DNA from: an uncultured Lachnospiraceae bacterium | GTDB taxonomy: Bacteria; Bacillota; Clostridia; Lachnospirales; Lachnospiraceae | Assembly: GCA_937915975.1 (NCBI GenBank) | Contig: CALGGL010000306.1 | Coordinates: 1 to 12,032 of the forward strand | Reading direction: 5' to 3' | Length of the DNA stretch: 12,032 nucleotides | Shown here: positions 1 to 5,317 of the stretch, piece after piece | How positions within the stretch are numbered: position 1 is the stretch's first letter | Layout: the number at the start of each line of letters is the position of its first letter | Notes under the pieces: generated by a model | Seen by the model: only the letters and a program-made list of their open reading frames with translations | The model's database searches: none | What the model was told of the DNA's origin: nothing | Translations under genes and position numbers: made by a program

Positions 1-1
1 T

Positions 2-637
2 TATAGATATGACATAGCTCATTATGCAAATGCAGATATAAAAACTAAAGCCGAAAAATGTTATTTTTCTTTACCGGAGCAGTTGACCAAAGATAATCAT
101 AAATTCAAATATTCTGTAGTTGAAAAAGGTGGAACAACCAGAAAATTTGGTTCAAGCCTCGACTGGCTTGTGGGAGCATACCTTGTAAAACAGGTATATA
201 ATTTAAAGGGGTATAATCTTCCACTAAAAGAATCAAGGGATATAGGGAATTTTAGAGTATATGCTTCTGATATCGGATTATATGTAAGTATGTTTGATTA
301 TTCTATTAAAGAAAGATTGGTTTATCCGGATGGCTTTTCGGACTTCTACAAGGGAAATATGTATGAGGCACTAATAGCTGATATACTTATAAAAAATGGA
401 CATAATGAATTGTATTTTAGAAAGGATGAGACATCAACCTTTGAGATAGAATTTATTTTGGAAACAGTCGATGGAGTGATACCGATAGAAGTAAAATCTG
501 GTAGAAGCCGTTCAAAATCTCTTGACAATGTTTTAAAGAGGGGGGAAATACCTTATGGTTATAAGCTAATTAATGGAAATGTTGGAAAGAACGATAAAAA
601 AATAACCTTGCCGTTATATATGGCTATGTTTTTATAG
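2..637 (+). CDS. C-terminal part of a DUF4143-type AAA ATPase (5' truncated by the window)
   Basis: The frame is open from base 2 to a TAG at 635-637, giving 211 visible residues. The gene therefore starts outside the window, and the TTG at 83 is an internal codon. The visible part matches the C-terminal half of DUF4143 ATP-binding proteins: a winged-helix-like stretch (GGTTRKFGSSLDWLVGAYL), the segment FRVYASDIGLYVSM, then an acidic EIEF strand followed by IPIEVKSG, which resembles a PD-(D/E)XK nuclease-like core. Such proteins normally carry Walker A and B motifs in the N-terminal half, which is not visible here. Their function is poorly known. Some lie in mobile or defence islands, consistent with the island further downstream. 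Family call fairly sure; activity unknown. Confidence 0.75.
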   Translation, partial: YRYDIAHYANADIKTKAEKCYFSLPEQLTKDNHKFKYSVVEKGGTTRKFGSSLDWLVGAYLVKQVYNLKGYNLPLKESRDIGNFRVYASDIGLYVSMFDYSIKERLVYPDGFSDFYKGNMYEALIADILIKNGHNELYFRKDETSTFEIEFILETVDGVIPIEVKSGRSRSKSLDNVLKRGEIPYGYKLINGNVGKNDKKITLPLYMAMFL

Positions 638-679
638 ATTGATGACATAGAAAAATAATATTAATATGTATATTTTTTC

Positions 680-2112
<1,433 letters not shown>

Positions 2113-2136
2113 ATAGGCTAACAGCCGTGTAATAGA

Positions 2137-2185
2137 ATAAAAAAATGCGTCCACCATGCTTGCATGAGTGGACGTATTTTTTATT
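2137..2185 (+). terminator. Intrinsic terminator of gdhA
   Basis: The arms TGCGTCCAC (2146-2154) and GTGGACGTA (2168-2176) form a stem with one G-T pair. It is extended inward by CATGC/GCATG (2155-2159/2162-2166) and outward by an A-tract (2138-2145) facing the T-tract 2177-2182. The stem plus U-run and its position 25 nt after the gdhA stop make this a strong Rho-independent terminator, possibly bidirectional because of the flanking A-tract. Confidence 0.9.
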
Positions 2186-2196
2186 CTGTTATAAAA

Positions 2197-2237
2197 GGCA
2201 CAGGCCTACATCGAGCCAACAGGCAAGATGCTGCACG
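2197..2237 (+). repeat. Diverged 41-bp repeat, copy A
   Basis: This stretch aligns without gaps to 2874-2914, with 28 of 41 positions identical by hand count. The best-conserved parts are ACAT-GAGCC and GATG-T-CACG. Here it is not followed by a gene on the + strand, and it borders the inverted repeat at 2242-2303. It is GC-richer than its surroundings. It looks like a degenerate member of a dispersed element; the function is unknown. Confidence 0.45.
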
Positions 2238-2241
2238 ATTG

Positions 2242-2303
2242 TTATATAAAAATAGATCCGAGCCTCCGCTAATTCCAGCAGTGACCCGAATCTATTTATA
2301 TAA
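2242..2303. repeat. Imperfect inverted repeat, MITE- or hairpin-like element
   Basis: The arms 2242-2260 (TTATATAAAAATAGATCCG) and 2285-2303 are imperfect reverse complements, differing by a 2-nt indel and one mismatch. They enclose about 24 nt containing smaller complementary pieces (GCT/AGC). The outer part is AT-rich and the core is GC-richer. The right end coincides, within a few bases, with the place where recognisable coding similarity in the minus-strand gene remnant stops, so the element may have interrupted that gene. There is no clean U-run for a terminator on either strand. Confidence 0.5.
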
Positions 2304-2423
2304 TATCAGACTTTTTAAGAAAGTCAATATTTTTTATAAATCAGCAAAGAACTTTGCTGTTTCTAATTCGTGATTTTCTGGAGGAGTGATTAATTGAGAA
2401 GTGTCGATATATCCTTTTTCCAT
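2302..2423 (-). pseudogene. Truncated remnant of a CdiA-type tRNase/toxin-like gene, second gene after the XRE regulator
   Basis: On the minus strand an ATG at 2423 opens a 29-codon frame starting MEKGYIDTSQLITPPENHE and ending KFFADL before a TAA (2334-2336). The start resembles a family of small Firmicute proteins I recall beginning with KGYxD...ITPPxxHE.xTAxFFA and continuing GxDIxFIxPS (CdiA-C-terminal-tRNase-like). Shifting to the -1 frame right after the stop gives KNIDFLKKSDI, which continues that similarity, so a frameshift is likely. The similarity then ends at about 2304, where the inverted repeat begins. The ATG lies 33 nt after the stop of the upstream XRE gene, as expected for a regulator/toxin operon. 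No catalytic part remains. The family match is from memory; it may instead be a chance short ORF. Confidence 0.45.
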
Positions 2424-2456
2424 AATGTACCTGCCAAGTTATGTATAATATTTTGG

Positions 2457-2723
2457 TTATATAAATTCTATTTTAATTCGTTTATCCATAGCGGATGCAA
2501 GTTCTTTTAATGTTTCAAGTGTAGGTGTACAGCTTCCGCATTCAATACGGCTTATATTTGATTGACGTATACCGGATTTTTCTGAAAGCTGCTTTTGAGT
2601 CATATTGCATGATAATCTTGTAAATACAAGTAGGCGGCGGATTTGTTCTTCTAACTCCATTGTTTCAATATCAATTATTAATTCTTCATTATTGTTAAAT
2701 AAAAGTGATTCTGATGTTCGCAT
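2457..2723 (-). CDS. XRE-family helix-turn-helix regulator, antitoxin-like
   Basis: 88 aa. After a 25-residue N-terminal tail rich in E, I and L, residues about 27-85 form a Cro/CI-type HTH: IRRLLVFTRLSCNMTQKQLSEKSG, then the recognition helix RQSNISRIECG, then TPTLETLKELASAMD. Small proteins of this kind are typical DNA-binding antitoxins that repress their own operon. The start at 2723 has AAGGAG about 7 nt upstream and its own strong promoter. The downstream remnant at 2423-2302 fits a toxin partner that has decayed. There is no intact toxin gene on either side, so it is now probably an orphan regulator. HTH call sure; antitoxin role inferred. Confidence 0.85.
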   Translation of the reverse strand: MRTSESLLFNNNEELIIDIETMELEEQIRRLLVFTRLSCNMTQKQLSEKSGIRQSNISRIECGSCTPTLETLKELASAMDKRIKIEFI

Positions 2724-2771
2724 ATTTTACTCCTTGATAATACGTTAATTAATGTATTCCTTTTGGGGAAT

Positions 2772-2800
2772 ATTATATATAAATATAGATAATATGTCAA
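2772..2800 (-). promoter_or_regulatory. Perfect-consensus sigma-A promoter of the 88-aa XRE gene
   Basis: Read on the minus strand, TTGACA (2800-2795) and TATAAT (2777-2772) are separated by exactly 17 nt, a full match to both boxes. Transcription should start near 2765, about 40 nt before the ATG at 2723. Such a strong promoter on a small regulator gene is in line with autorepression, but no clear palindromic operator was found over it. Confidence 0.8.
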
Positions 2801-2873
2801 GGGATATTTAATTAAATCATAAAACTATGTCATAACAGATTTTTATATGATATTATATATTTGAGACATATGA

Positions 2874-2914
2874 GGCGTGGCTCCACATTGAGCCGACATG
2901 CGGGATGTTACACG
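2874..2914 (+). repeat. Diverged 41-bp repeat, copy B, forming a structured leader of the GNAT gene
   Basis: This is the partner of the element at 2197-2237. As RNA it could fold into two small hairpins: GGCTC (2879-2883) with GAGCC (2890-2894), and ACAT (2896-2899) with ATGT (2905-2908). CGTG (2876-2879) and CACG (2911-2914) could partly close them into a junction. It ends 29 nt before the GNAT start codon, so it would lie in the 5' leader. The alternative ATG at 2905 falls inside it, which is one reason that start is not favoured. Confidence 0.5.
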
Positions 2915-2943
2915 GCTGTATTATTATGATTGAGGAAAGACAC

Positions 2944-3426
2944 ATGAGTACAATAGAGTTTGCAACACAAAAAGACAGAGAACAAATTTTATCATTATAT
3001 AAAATGCAGTTAGGAAAAGAGTTTTGCCCGTGGAATGATGATTACCCTGACAATGATACAATTGATTTTGATTTATCACGAAATGCTTTGATGATAATGA
3101 GAGAAGGAGACCAAATCATCGCTGCTATATCCATTGATGAGGATGAAGACATCGATAGTCTTGATTGCTGGAACAAATCACTATATCCTTCCGGTGAACT
3201 GGCAAGGCTTGCGGTTTTACCAGAAGAGCAAAATAAAGGAATCGCAAAGATAATGCTAAAATACGGGTTGGATGTATTAAAAGAAAGAGGCTATAAAGGT
3301 GTACATTTCCTTGTGAATAGACATAACATCAAAGCGATTAAATCATATATGGATTTTGGCTTTGATGTTGTCGGGGAATGTAATATGTTTAATCAGGAAT
3401 TCTTGTGTTATGAGAAGAAATTGTAA
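2944..3426 (+). CDS. GNAT-family N-acetyltransferase
   Basis: 160 aa, the usual length for a single-domain GNAT enzyme, which transfers an acetyl group from acetyl-CoA to an amine; the substrate cannot be told from sequence. The hallmark is motif A: the strand GELARLAVLP (about 93-102) followed by the acetyl-CoA pyrophosphate loop QNKGIA (107-112, canonical QxxGxA). Motif B follows, with VNRHNIKAIKSYMDFGF (about 131-147), the typical N..A...Y...GF pattern. The start is ATG 2944 because GAGGAAAG (2932-2939) lies just upstream; the ATG at 2905 would add 13 residues from the repeat element and has no comparable site. The gene stands alone, divergent from the XRE gene at 2723, in an AT-rich region. 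Confidence 0.88.
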   Translation: MSTIEFATQKDREQILSLYKMQLGKEFCPWNDDYPDNDTIDFDLSRNALMIMREGDQIIAAISIDEDEDIDSLDCWNKSLYPSGELARLAVLPEEQNKGIAKIMLKYGLDVLKERGYKGVHFLVNRHNIKAIKSYMDFGFDVVGECNMFNQEFLCYEKKL

Positions 3427-3440
3427 AAAAATGCTTGTAA

Positions 3441-3474
3441 ATGACAATGGCATATGATATGATGACATTGTCAA
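3441..3474. promoter_or_regulatory. Operator-like pair O1 (two half-overlapping palindromes)
   Basis: 3441-3453 (ATGACAATGGCAT) matches TTGACAATGTCAA at 10 of 13 positions. 3462-3474 (ATGACATTGTCAA) matches its reverse complement at 12 of 13. The two are 21 bp apart start to start, two helical turns, almost the same as the 22-bp spacing of the O2 pair beside the XRE gene at 3716-4063. They lie 25-58 bp upstream of the -35 box of the repeat RNA. This suggests the same XRE protein binds here. Confidence 0.6.
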
Positions 3475-3498
3475 TAAGCGATATAAAAAAATTTTTTA

Positions 3499-3527
3499 TT
3501 GATATTTTTAATAGTCTTTTATATAAT
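3499..3527 (+). promoter_or_regulatory. Sigma-A promoter of the tandem-repeat RNA
   Basis: TTGATA (3499-3504) and TATAAT (3522-3527) are spaced by exactly 17 nt. Transcription is predicted near 3534, about 33 nt before the first 45-nt repeat. No open reading frame with a ribosome site follows before the terminator at 3666, so the product should be a non-coding RNA. Confidence 0.75.
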
Positions 3528-3566
3528 ATAAGTAGATAAATAATTTAATAAAAGATTATAAAAATA

Positions 3567-3664
3567 GCAAGTTTACCGCTGACCAATATGCGGTATATAA
3601 ATGGTTGGGTTGCAAGTTTACCGCTGACCAATATGCGGTATATAAATGGTTGGGTTGCAAGTTT
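3567..3664 (+). repeat. Tandem 45-bp direct repeat, 2.2 copies
   Basis: Copies at 3567-3611 and 3612-3656 are identical, each starting GCAAGTTTACCGCTGACC. A third begins at 3657 (GCAAGTTT) and breaks off into the terminator. There is no spacer between copies. Stem 1 of copy 1 is 3574-3578 with 3589-3593; the loop bases GACCA at 3581-3585 can pair with TGGTT at 3602-3606. Perfect identity over 45 bp means either recent duplication or selection to keep the units alike. Confidence 0.95.
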
Positions 3665-3665
3665 T

Positions 3666-3699
3666 TACCCTTCGCTTTTTTGGCGAAGGGTATTTTGTT
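3666..3699 (+). terminator. Intrinsic terminator of the repeat RNA
   Basis: TACCCTTCGC (3666-3675) and GCGAAGGGTA (3683-3692) form a perfect 10-bp stem with a 7-nt loop, followed on the + strand by TTTTGTTTT. The U-run is only on the + side, so it serves the repeat RNA and not the converging XRE gene, whose stop lies 17 nt further on. Confidence 0.85.
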
Positions 3700-3715
3700 T
3701 TAAGGGAAAAATCAA

Positions 3716-4063
3716 CTACTTACCCTTAACCAGCTTATTGTAATACTCCAATAATCTTGCCTGCTGTGTTTTACTCAAATTATCAAAGCTTTCTGATATT
3801 TCAAATAATATAGGATTTTTTTCTTTTTCAACAACTATTCTGTCTGCTTCAGGATTATCACTTTCTCCGATTAAATAATCAACAGATGTGTTAAGGCAGG
3901 TTGCCATAGCCTCAATAACCTGTATTGTAGGTTTACGTTCTCCGTTTTCATATCTTACATATCCTGATTGTGTAAGTCCTATTTTCTTTGCTGCTTCTGA
4001 TTTGTTGATTCCACATGCCTCGCGGCATATTTTAAGTCTTTCCGGAATTAGTGGTGCTGACAT
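3716..4063 (-). CDS. XRE-family (Cro/CI-type) transcriptional repressor
   Basis: 115 aa. Residues about 7-65 form an HTH_XRE domain: ERLKICREACGINKSEAAKKIG, recognition helix TQSGYVRYENG, then KPTIQVIEAMATCLNTSVDYLIG. The next 20 residues are a charged linker, and the C-terminus is a predicted helix (LSKTQQARLLEYYNKLVKGK) that could dimerise. Proteins of this layout are common repressors in prophages and mobile islands. The ATG at 4063 has AGGAGG about 9 nt upstream. Its own promoter overlaps an operator-like palindrome, so autoregulation is likely. The same palindrome occurs upstream of the repeat RNA and the frameshifted nuclease gene. It is convergent with the repeat RNA and occupies the place where a type III toxin gene would be expected. 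Confidence 0.88.
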   Translation of the reverse strand: MSAPLIPERLKICREACGINKSEAAKKIGLTQSGYVRYENGERKPTIQVIEAMATCLNTSVDYLIGESDNPEADRIVVEKEKNPILFEISESFDNLSKTQQARLLEYYNKLVKGK

Positions 4064-4104
4064 ATATTATTACCTCCTGTAATCTTGTGTATGAATTTAT
4101 ATAT

Positions 4105-4133
4105 ATTATAATACTTTTGCTTGAAATTGACAA
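4105..4133 (-). promoter_or_regulatory. Promoter of the 115-aa XRE gene, overlapping an operator
   Basis: Read on the minus strand, TTGTCA (4133-4128) and TATAAT (4110-4105) are separated by exactly 17 nt. The -35 box lies inside the operator-like site 4127-4139, so a bound repressor would block RNA polymerase. Transcription should start near 4098, leaving a leader of about 35 nt. Confidence 0.75.
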
Positions 4134-4161
4134 TGACATATTATATAATTGACAATGTCAA
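4127..4161. promoter_or_regulatory. Operator-like pair O2, including a perfect 13-bp palindrome
   Basis: 4149-4161 is TTGACAATGTCAA, a perfect palindrome around its central base. 4127-4139 (TTGACAATGACAT) matches it at 11 of 13 positions. They are 22 bp apart start to start, which places two dimers on the same face of the helix. The pair sits between the divergent XRE gene and the small ORF at 4224, the classic place for a Cro/CI-type operator. Confidence 0.7.
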
Positions 4162-4223
4162 TGATGCTTGCGTGAATATTATAATTTGATGTGAGAATTT
4201 GCGACCTTAAGGAAGGATAAATT

Positions 4224-4337
4224 ATGGAAAGAAATATTAATCTTGTAAAAGACCTTGATGGTACGAAAATAGTGCTGATTAATGACATAAGGTTCAAAGG
4301 AAATAAAAAAGAAACGAGCAGCCCGCTTGAGTCATAA
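4224..4337 (+). pseudogene. 37-aa ORF, probable internally deleted remnant of a larger gene
   Basis: ATG 4224 follows a good ribosome site (AAGGAAGG, 4209-4216) and reads 37 codons to TAA at 4335-4337. The first 25 residues (NINLVKDLDGTKIVLINDIR and a few more) resemble the N-terminus of roughly 200-aa Firmicute hypothetical proteins that I recall as starting LVKDLDGxxIVxINDIRFKG. The last ones (KKETSSPLE) resemble the C-terminal end of the same proteins (KKETSxPL). The joined ends suggest a large in-frame internal deletion that kept both the translation start and the tail. It is divergent from the XRE gene and just downstream of operator pair O2. The recalled family is a nuclease-like group, but I cannot confirm it. 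It could also be a real small peptide. Confidence 0.45.
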
Positions 4338-4411
4338 GACTGTACGGTAAAAACCCATTTCTTGTAAGTTATAATATCAGAACTTATAGGTTTCGTCAAG
4401 GATATAAATAA

Positions 4412-4424
4412 TTGACAATGTTAA
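4412..4424. promoter_or_regulatory. Operator-like site O3 upstream of the nuclease gene
   Basis: TTGACAATGTTAA matches the palindrome TTGACAATGTCAA at 12 of 13 positions. It lies about 30 bp upstream of the extended -10 box at 4453-4461 and about 80 bp before the start codon of the frameshifted gene. No second site at 21-22 bp is seen. Confidence 0.5.
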
Positions 4425-4452
4425 CATATGTAATAAATGAAAAAATTTAATT

Positions 4453-4461
4453 TGATATAAT
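4453..4461 (+). promoter_or_regulatory. Extended -10 promoter of the PBECR-like gene
   Basis: TGATATAAT is a TGnTATAAT extended -10 element. No good -35 box lies 17 nt upstream (ATAAAT), which is normal for this promoter class. Transcription is predicted near 4468, about 37 nt before the start codon at 4505. Confidence 0.5.
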
Positions 4462-4504
4462 AATATCTATCCTTAAAATAATGCATTGTTTGTTTGAGGT
4501 GAAA

Positions 4505-4890
4505 ATGAGTAATTCGGATAAATTAAAAAAAATAACACAATTTAATACTAAATTTAATAAAATATTGGGTACAGAATACGAGGCATTTGATATATATATG
4601 TCAAAAGGATTAAAAACTCATTTAATAAAACAAAAACATTTTATTGCTGCAAAATATATTGATAGATTAAATGAAATTATTGAAACACCTGATTATATTG
4701 GTAATAATAATGGAAATATTGAAATTGTTAAAATATATAAAGAGAATATATTTATAACTATAAAACTGGATGAGAAAAAAGGTAGATATTATGTAGCAAC
4801 AATGTTTGATGTAAAAAAAGGAAAATAGATGCATACATTAATTCCGATAGGCTTAAACCTGTTAGGAATTTTAAATTAGAAATTACTTGA
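4505..4890 (+). pseudogene. PBECR-like (Barnase/EndoU/ColicinE5-D/RelE-like) nuclease gene with a -1 frameshift at an A7 run
   Basis: The start is ATG 4505 with GAGGTG just upstream (4496-4501); the in-frame ATG 4481 lacks such a site. The first frame ends at TAG 4826-4828 after 107 codons. It contains LKTHLIKQKHFIAAKYIDRL, IIETPDYIG and ITIKLDEKKGRYYVATMFDV, which I recognise as the core of PBECR-type nucleases of phage and toxin origin. Homologues as I recall them continue with KIxxxxxSGRLK. Exactly that appears in the -1 frame: KIDAYINSDRLKPVRN, running to TGA at 4888-4890. The shift falls on seven A's (4813-4819) in the phase of a slippery A_AAA_AAA heptamer. Read through, the product is 128 aa. 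A loss-of-function indel is the simplest view; programmed -1 frameshifting is possible. Codon use is very AT-rich, as in transferred genes. Confidence 0.6.
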
Positions 4891-4915
4891 CTGCATAAAA
4901 AAATAATGCTATCTT
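4887..4915 (+). promoter_or_regulatory. Possible sigma-A promoter of a structured non-coding RNA
   Basis: TTGACT (4887-4892) and TATCTT (4910-4915) are spaced by 17 nt. The -35 box overlaps the stop codon of the frameshifted gene. The predicted start near 4922 coincides with the first base of the inverted-repeat-bounded element that follows. Confidence 0.5.
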
Positions 4916-4921
4916 ATATCT

Positions 4922-5067
4922 GTATTATAGATTTGACGAGCAGGAAAGGCACCCTGCGCTCCCTTGTAGGAACCTGACATGATGGATACGCCGCCCATCC
5001 AAATTCTATAATACCCAAAATAGTATGATTAAGAATAAGGTTGTGAGTTTTCACAACCTTATTTTTT
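4922..5067 (+). ncRNA. Structured non-coding RNA or mobile-element-like cassette, family unknown
   Basis: The ends GTATTATAGATTTG (4922-4935) and CAAATTCTATAATAC (5000-5014) are reverse complements apart from one inserted base, forming a long closing stem. Inside are GC-rich hairpins: GCAGG (4940-4944) with CCTGC (4953-4957), and GATGG (4981-4985) with CCATC (4995-4999), with a further AGG/CCT pairing around 4968-4974. The element starts where the promoter at 4887-4915 would initiate and is followed by a strong terminator, so a discrete transcript of about 145 nt is plausible. I do not recognise it as any riboswitch, 6S, SRP, tmRNA or ribozyme class. The terminal inverted repeat also fits a small non-autonomous mobile element. 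Confidence 0.5.
5035..5067 (+). terminator. Strong intrinsic terminator
   Basis: ATAAGGTTGTGA (5035-5046) and TCACAACCTTAT (5051-5062) form a perfect 12-bp stem closed by GTTT, followed by six T's (5062-5067). It would end transcripts of the element at 4922 and any read-through from the PBECR-like gene. Confidence 0.93.
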
Positions 5068-5077
5068 ATGATGCACA

Positions 5078-5156
5078 CGCCCACGTAATGAAATTTGTCA
5101 CTGCGTGACACGCGGGCGGCGCGGCGAGTAGGGTGCGATTTTATCTTCCCTACTCG
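5078..5156 (+). repeat. GC-rich double-hairpin element upstream of the chemoreceptor gene
   Basis: First arm: CGCCC (5078-5082) pairs with GGGCG (5114-5118), CGT (5084-5086) with ACG (5110-5112), enclosing a perfect small hairpin GTCAC-TGC-GTGAC (5097-5109). Second arm: CGAGTAGGG (5125-5133) and CCCTACTCG (5148-5156), a perfect 9-bp stem with a 14-nt loop and no U-run. The block is far more GC-rich than everything around it. It lies upstream of the likely promoter (5241-5249), so it is probably not in the chemoreceptor leader. It may be a palindromic repeat or a small RNA. The open frame across it has no ribosome site and is not considered coding. Confidence 0.55.
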
Positions 5157-5240
5157 ATTAATATTGCTGTCAGGAATAATTATGTGGCATCGGCAGTGGA
5201 TAACGGTCAATAAATTTCTATGGTACAATTCCCTAAACTA

Positions 5241-5249
5241 TGTTATAAT
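5241..5249 (+). promoter_or_regulatory. Extended -10 promoter of the chemoreceptor gene
   Basis: TGTTATAAT is a TGnTATAAT element; the -35 position (5221-5226) is poor. Transcription would begin near 5256, leaving a leader of about 60 nt. No convincing sigma-D (flagellar) promoter of the TAAA-N15-GCCGATAA type was seen, which is worth noting for a chemotaxis gene. Confidence 0.45.
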
Positions 5250-5317
5250 ATTAAAGTTAAATCAGCCGGGTAAGACATAATATATATAATATATGTTTCT
5301 TGCGAGGAGAACCAAAG

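Larger units (their letters stand above)
3534..3699 (+). ncRNA. Candidate type III toxin-antitoxin RNA antitoxin (ToxI/CptI-like), no toxin gene attached
   Basis: About 165 nt from the predicted start to the terminator. It holds two perfect 45-nt direct repeats plus the first bases of a third. Each repeat can form an H-type pseudoknot: stem 1 ACCGC/GCGGT, whose loop carries GACCA, which can pair with TGGTT further downstream. Promoter, a few tandem pseudoknot repeats, then an intrinsic terminator is the layout of type III TA antitoxin RNAs; a repeat of about 45 nt resembles CptI, known from Eubacterium rectale, as I recall. In those loci toxN/cptN follows directly on the same strand. Here the next gene is an XRE regulator in reverse orientation, and no intact toxin is visible. 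Alternatives are another repeat RNA or a regulatory leader. Structure well supported; family inferred. Confidence 0.65.

Noticed and set aside
2113..2136. Continuation of gdhA transcript into a second gene
   Set aside because: A strong terminator follows directly, and the next + strand gene is 800 bp away.
2164..2373. 69-aa ORF on the + strand after gdhA
   Set aside because: It begins inside the gdhA terminator, runs through the repeat and inverted-repeat elements, and has no ribosome site.
2874..2914. tRNA or attC-like site
   Set aside because: It has two small hairpins but no acceptor stem, T-loop or CCA. The attC core sites RYYYAAC and GTTRRRY are not both present.
3567..3664. CRISPR array
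   Set aside because: The 45-bp units are directly adjacent with no unique spacers, and there are only two full copies.
3700..4100. toxN/cptN gene following the repeat RNA
   Set aside because: No + strand frame of adequate length or with a ribosome site exists here. The only supported gene is the XRE regulator on the other strand.
4106..4399. 97-aa ORF on the minus strand
   Set aside because: It overlaps the divergent promoter/operator region and the better supported + strand ORF at 4224, and has no ribosome site.
5095..5280. 61-aa ORF on the + strand, and the 104-aa ORF on the minus strand across 4914-5228
   Set aside because: Both are artefacts of reading through GC-rich hairpins. Neither has a ribosome site nor a recognisable domain.
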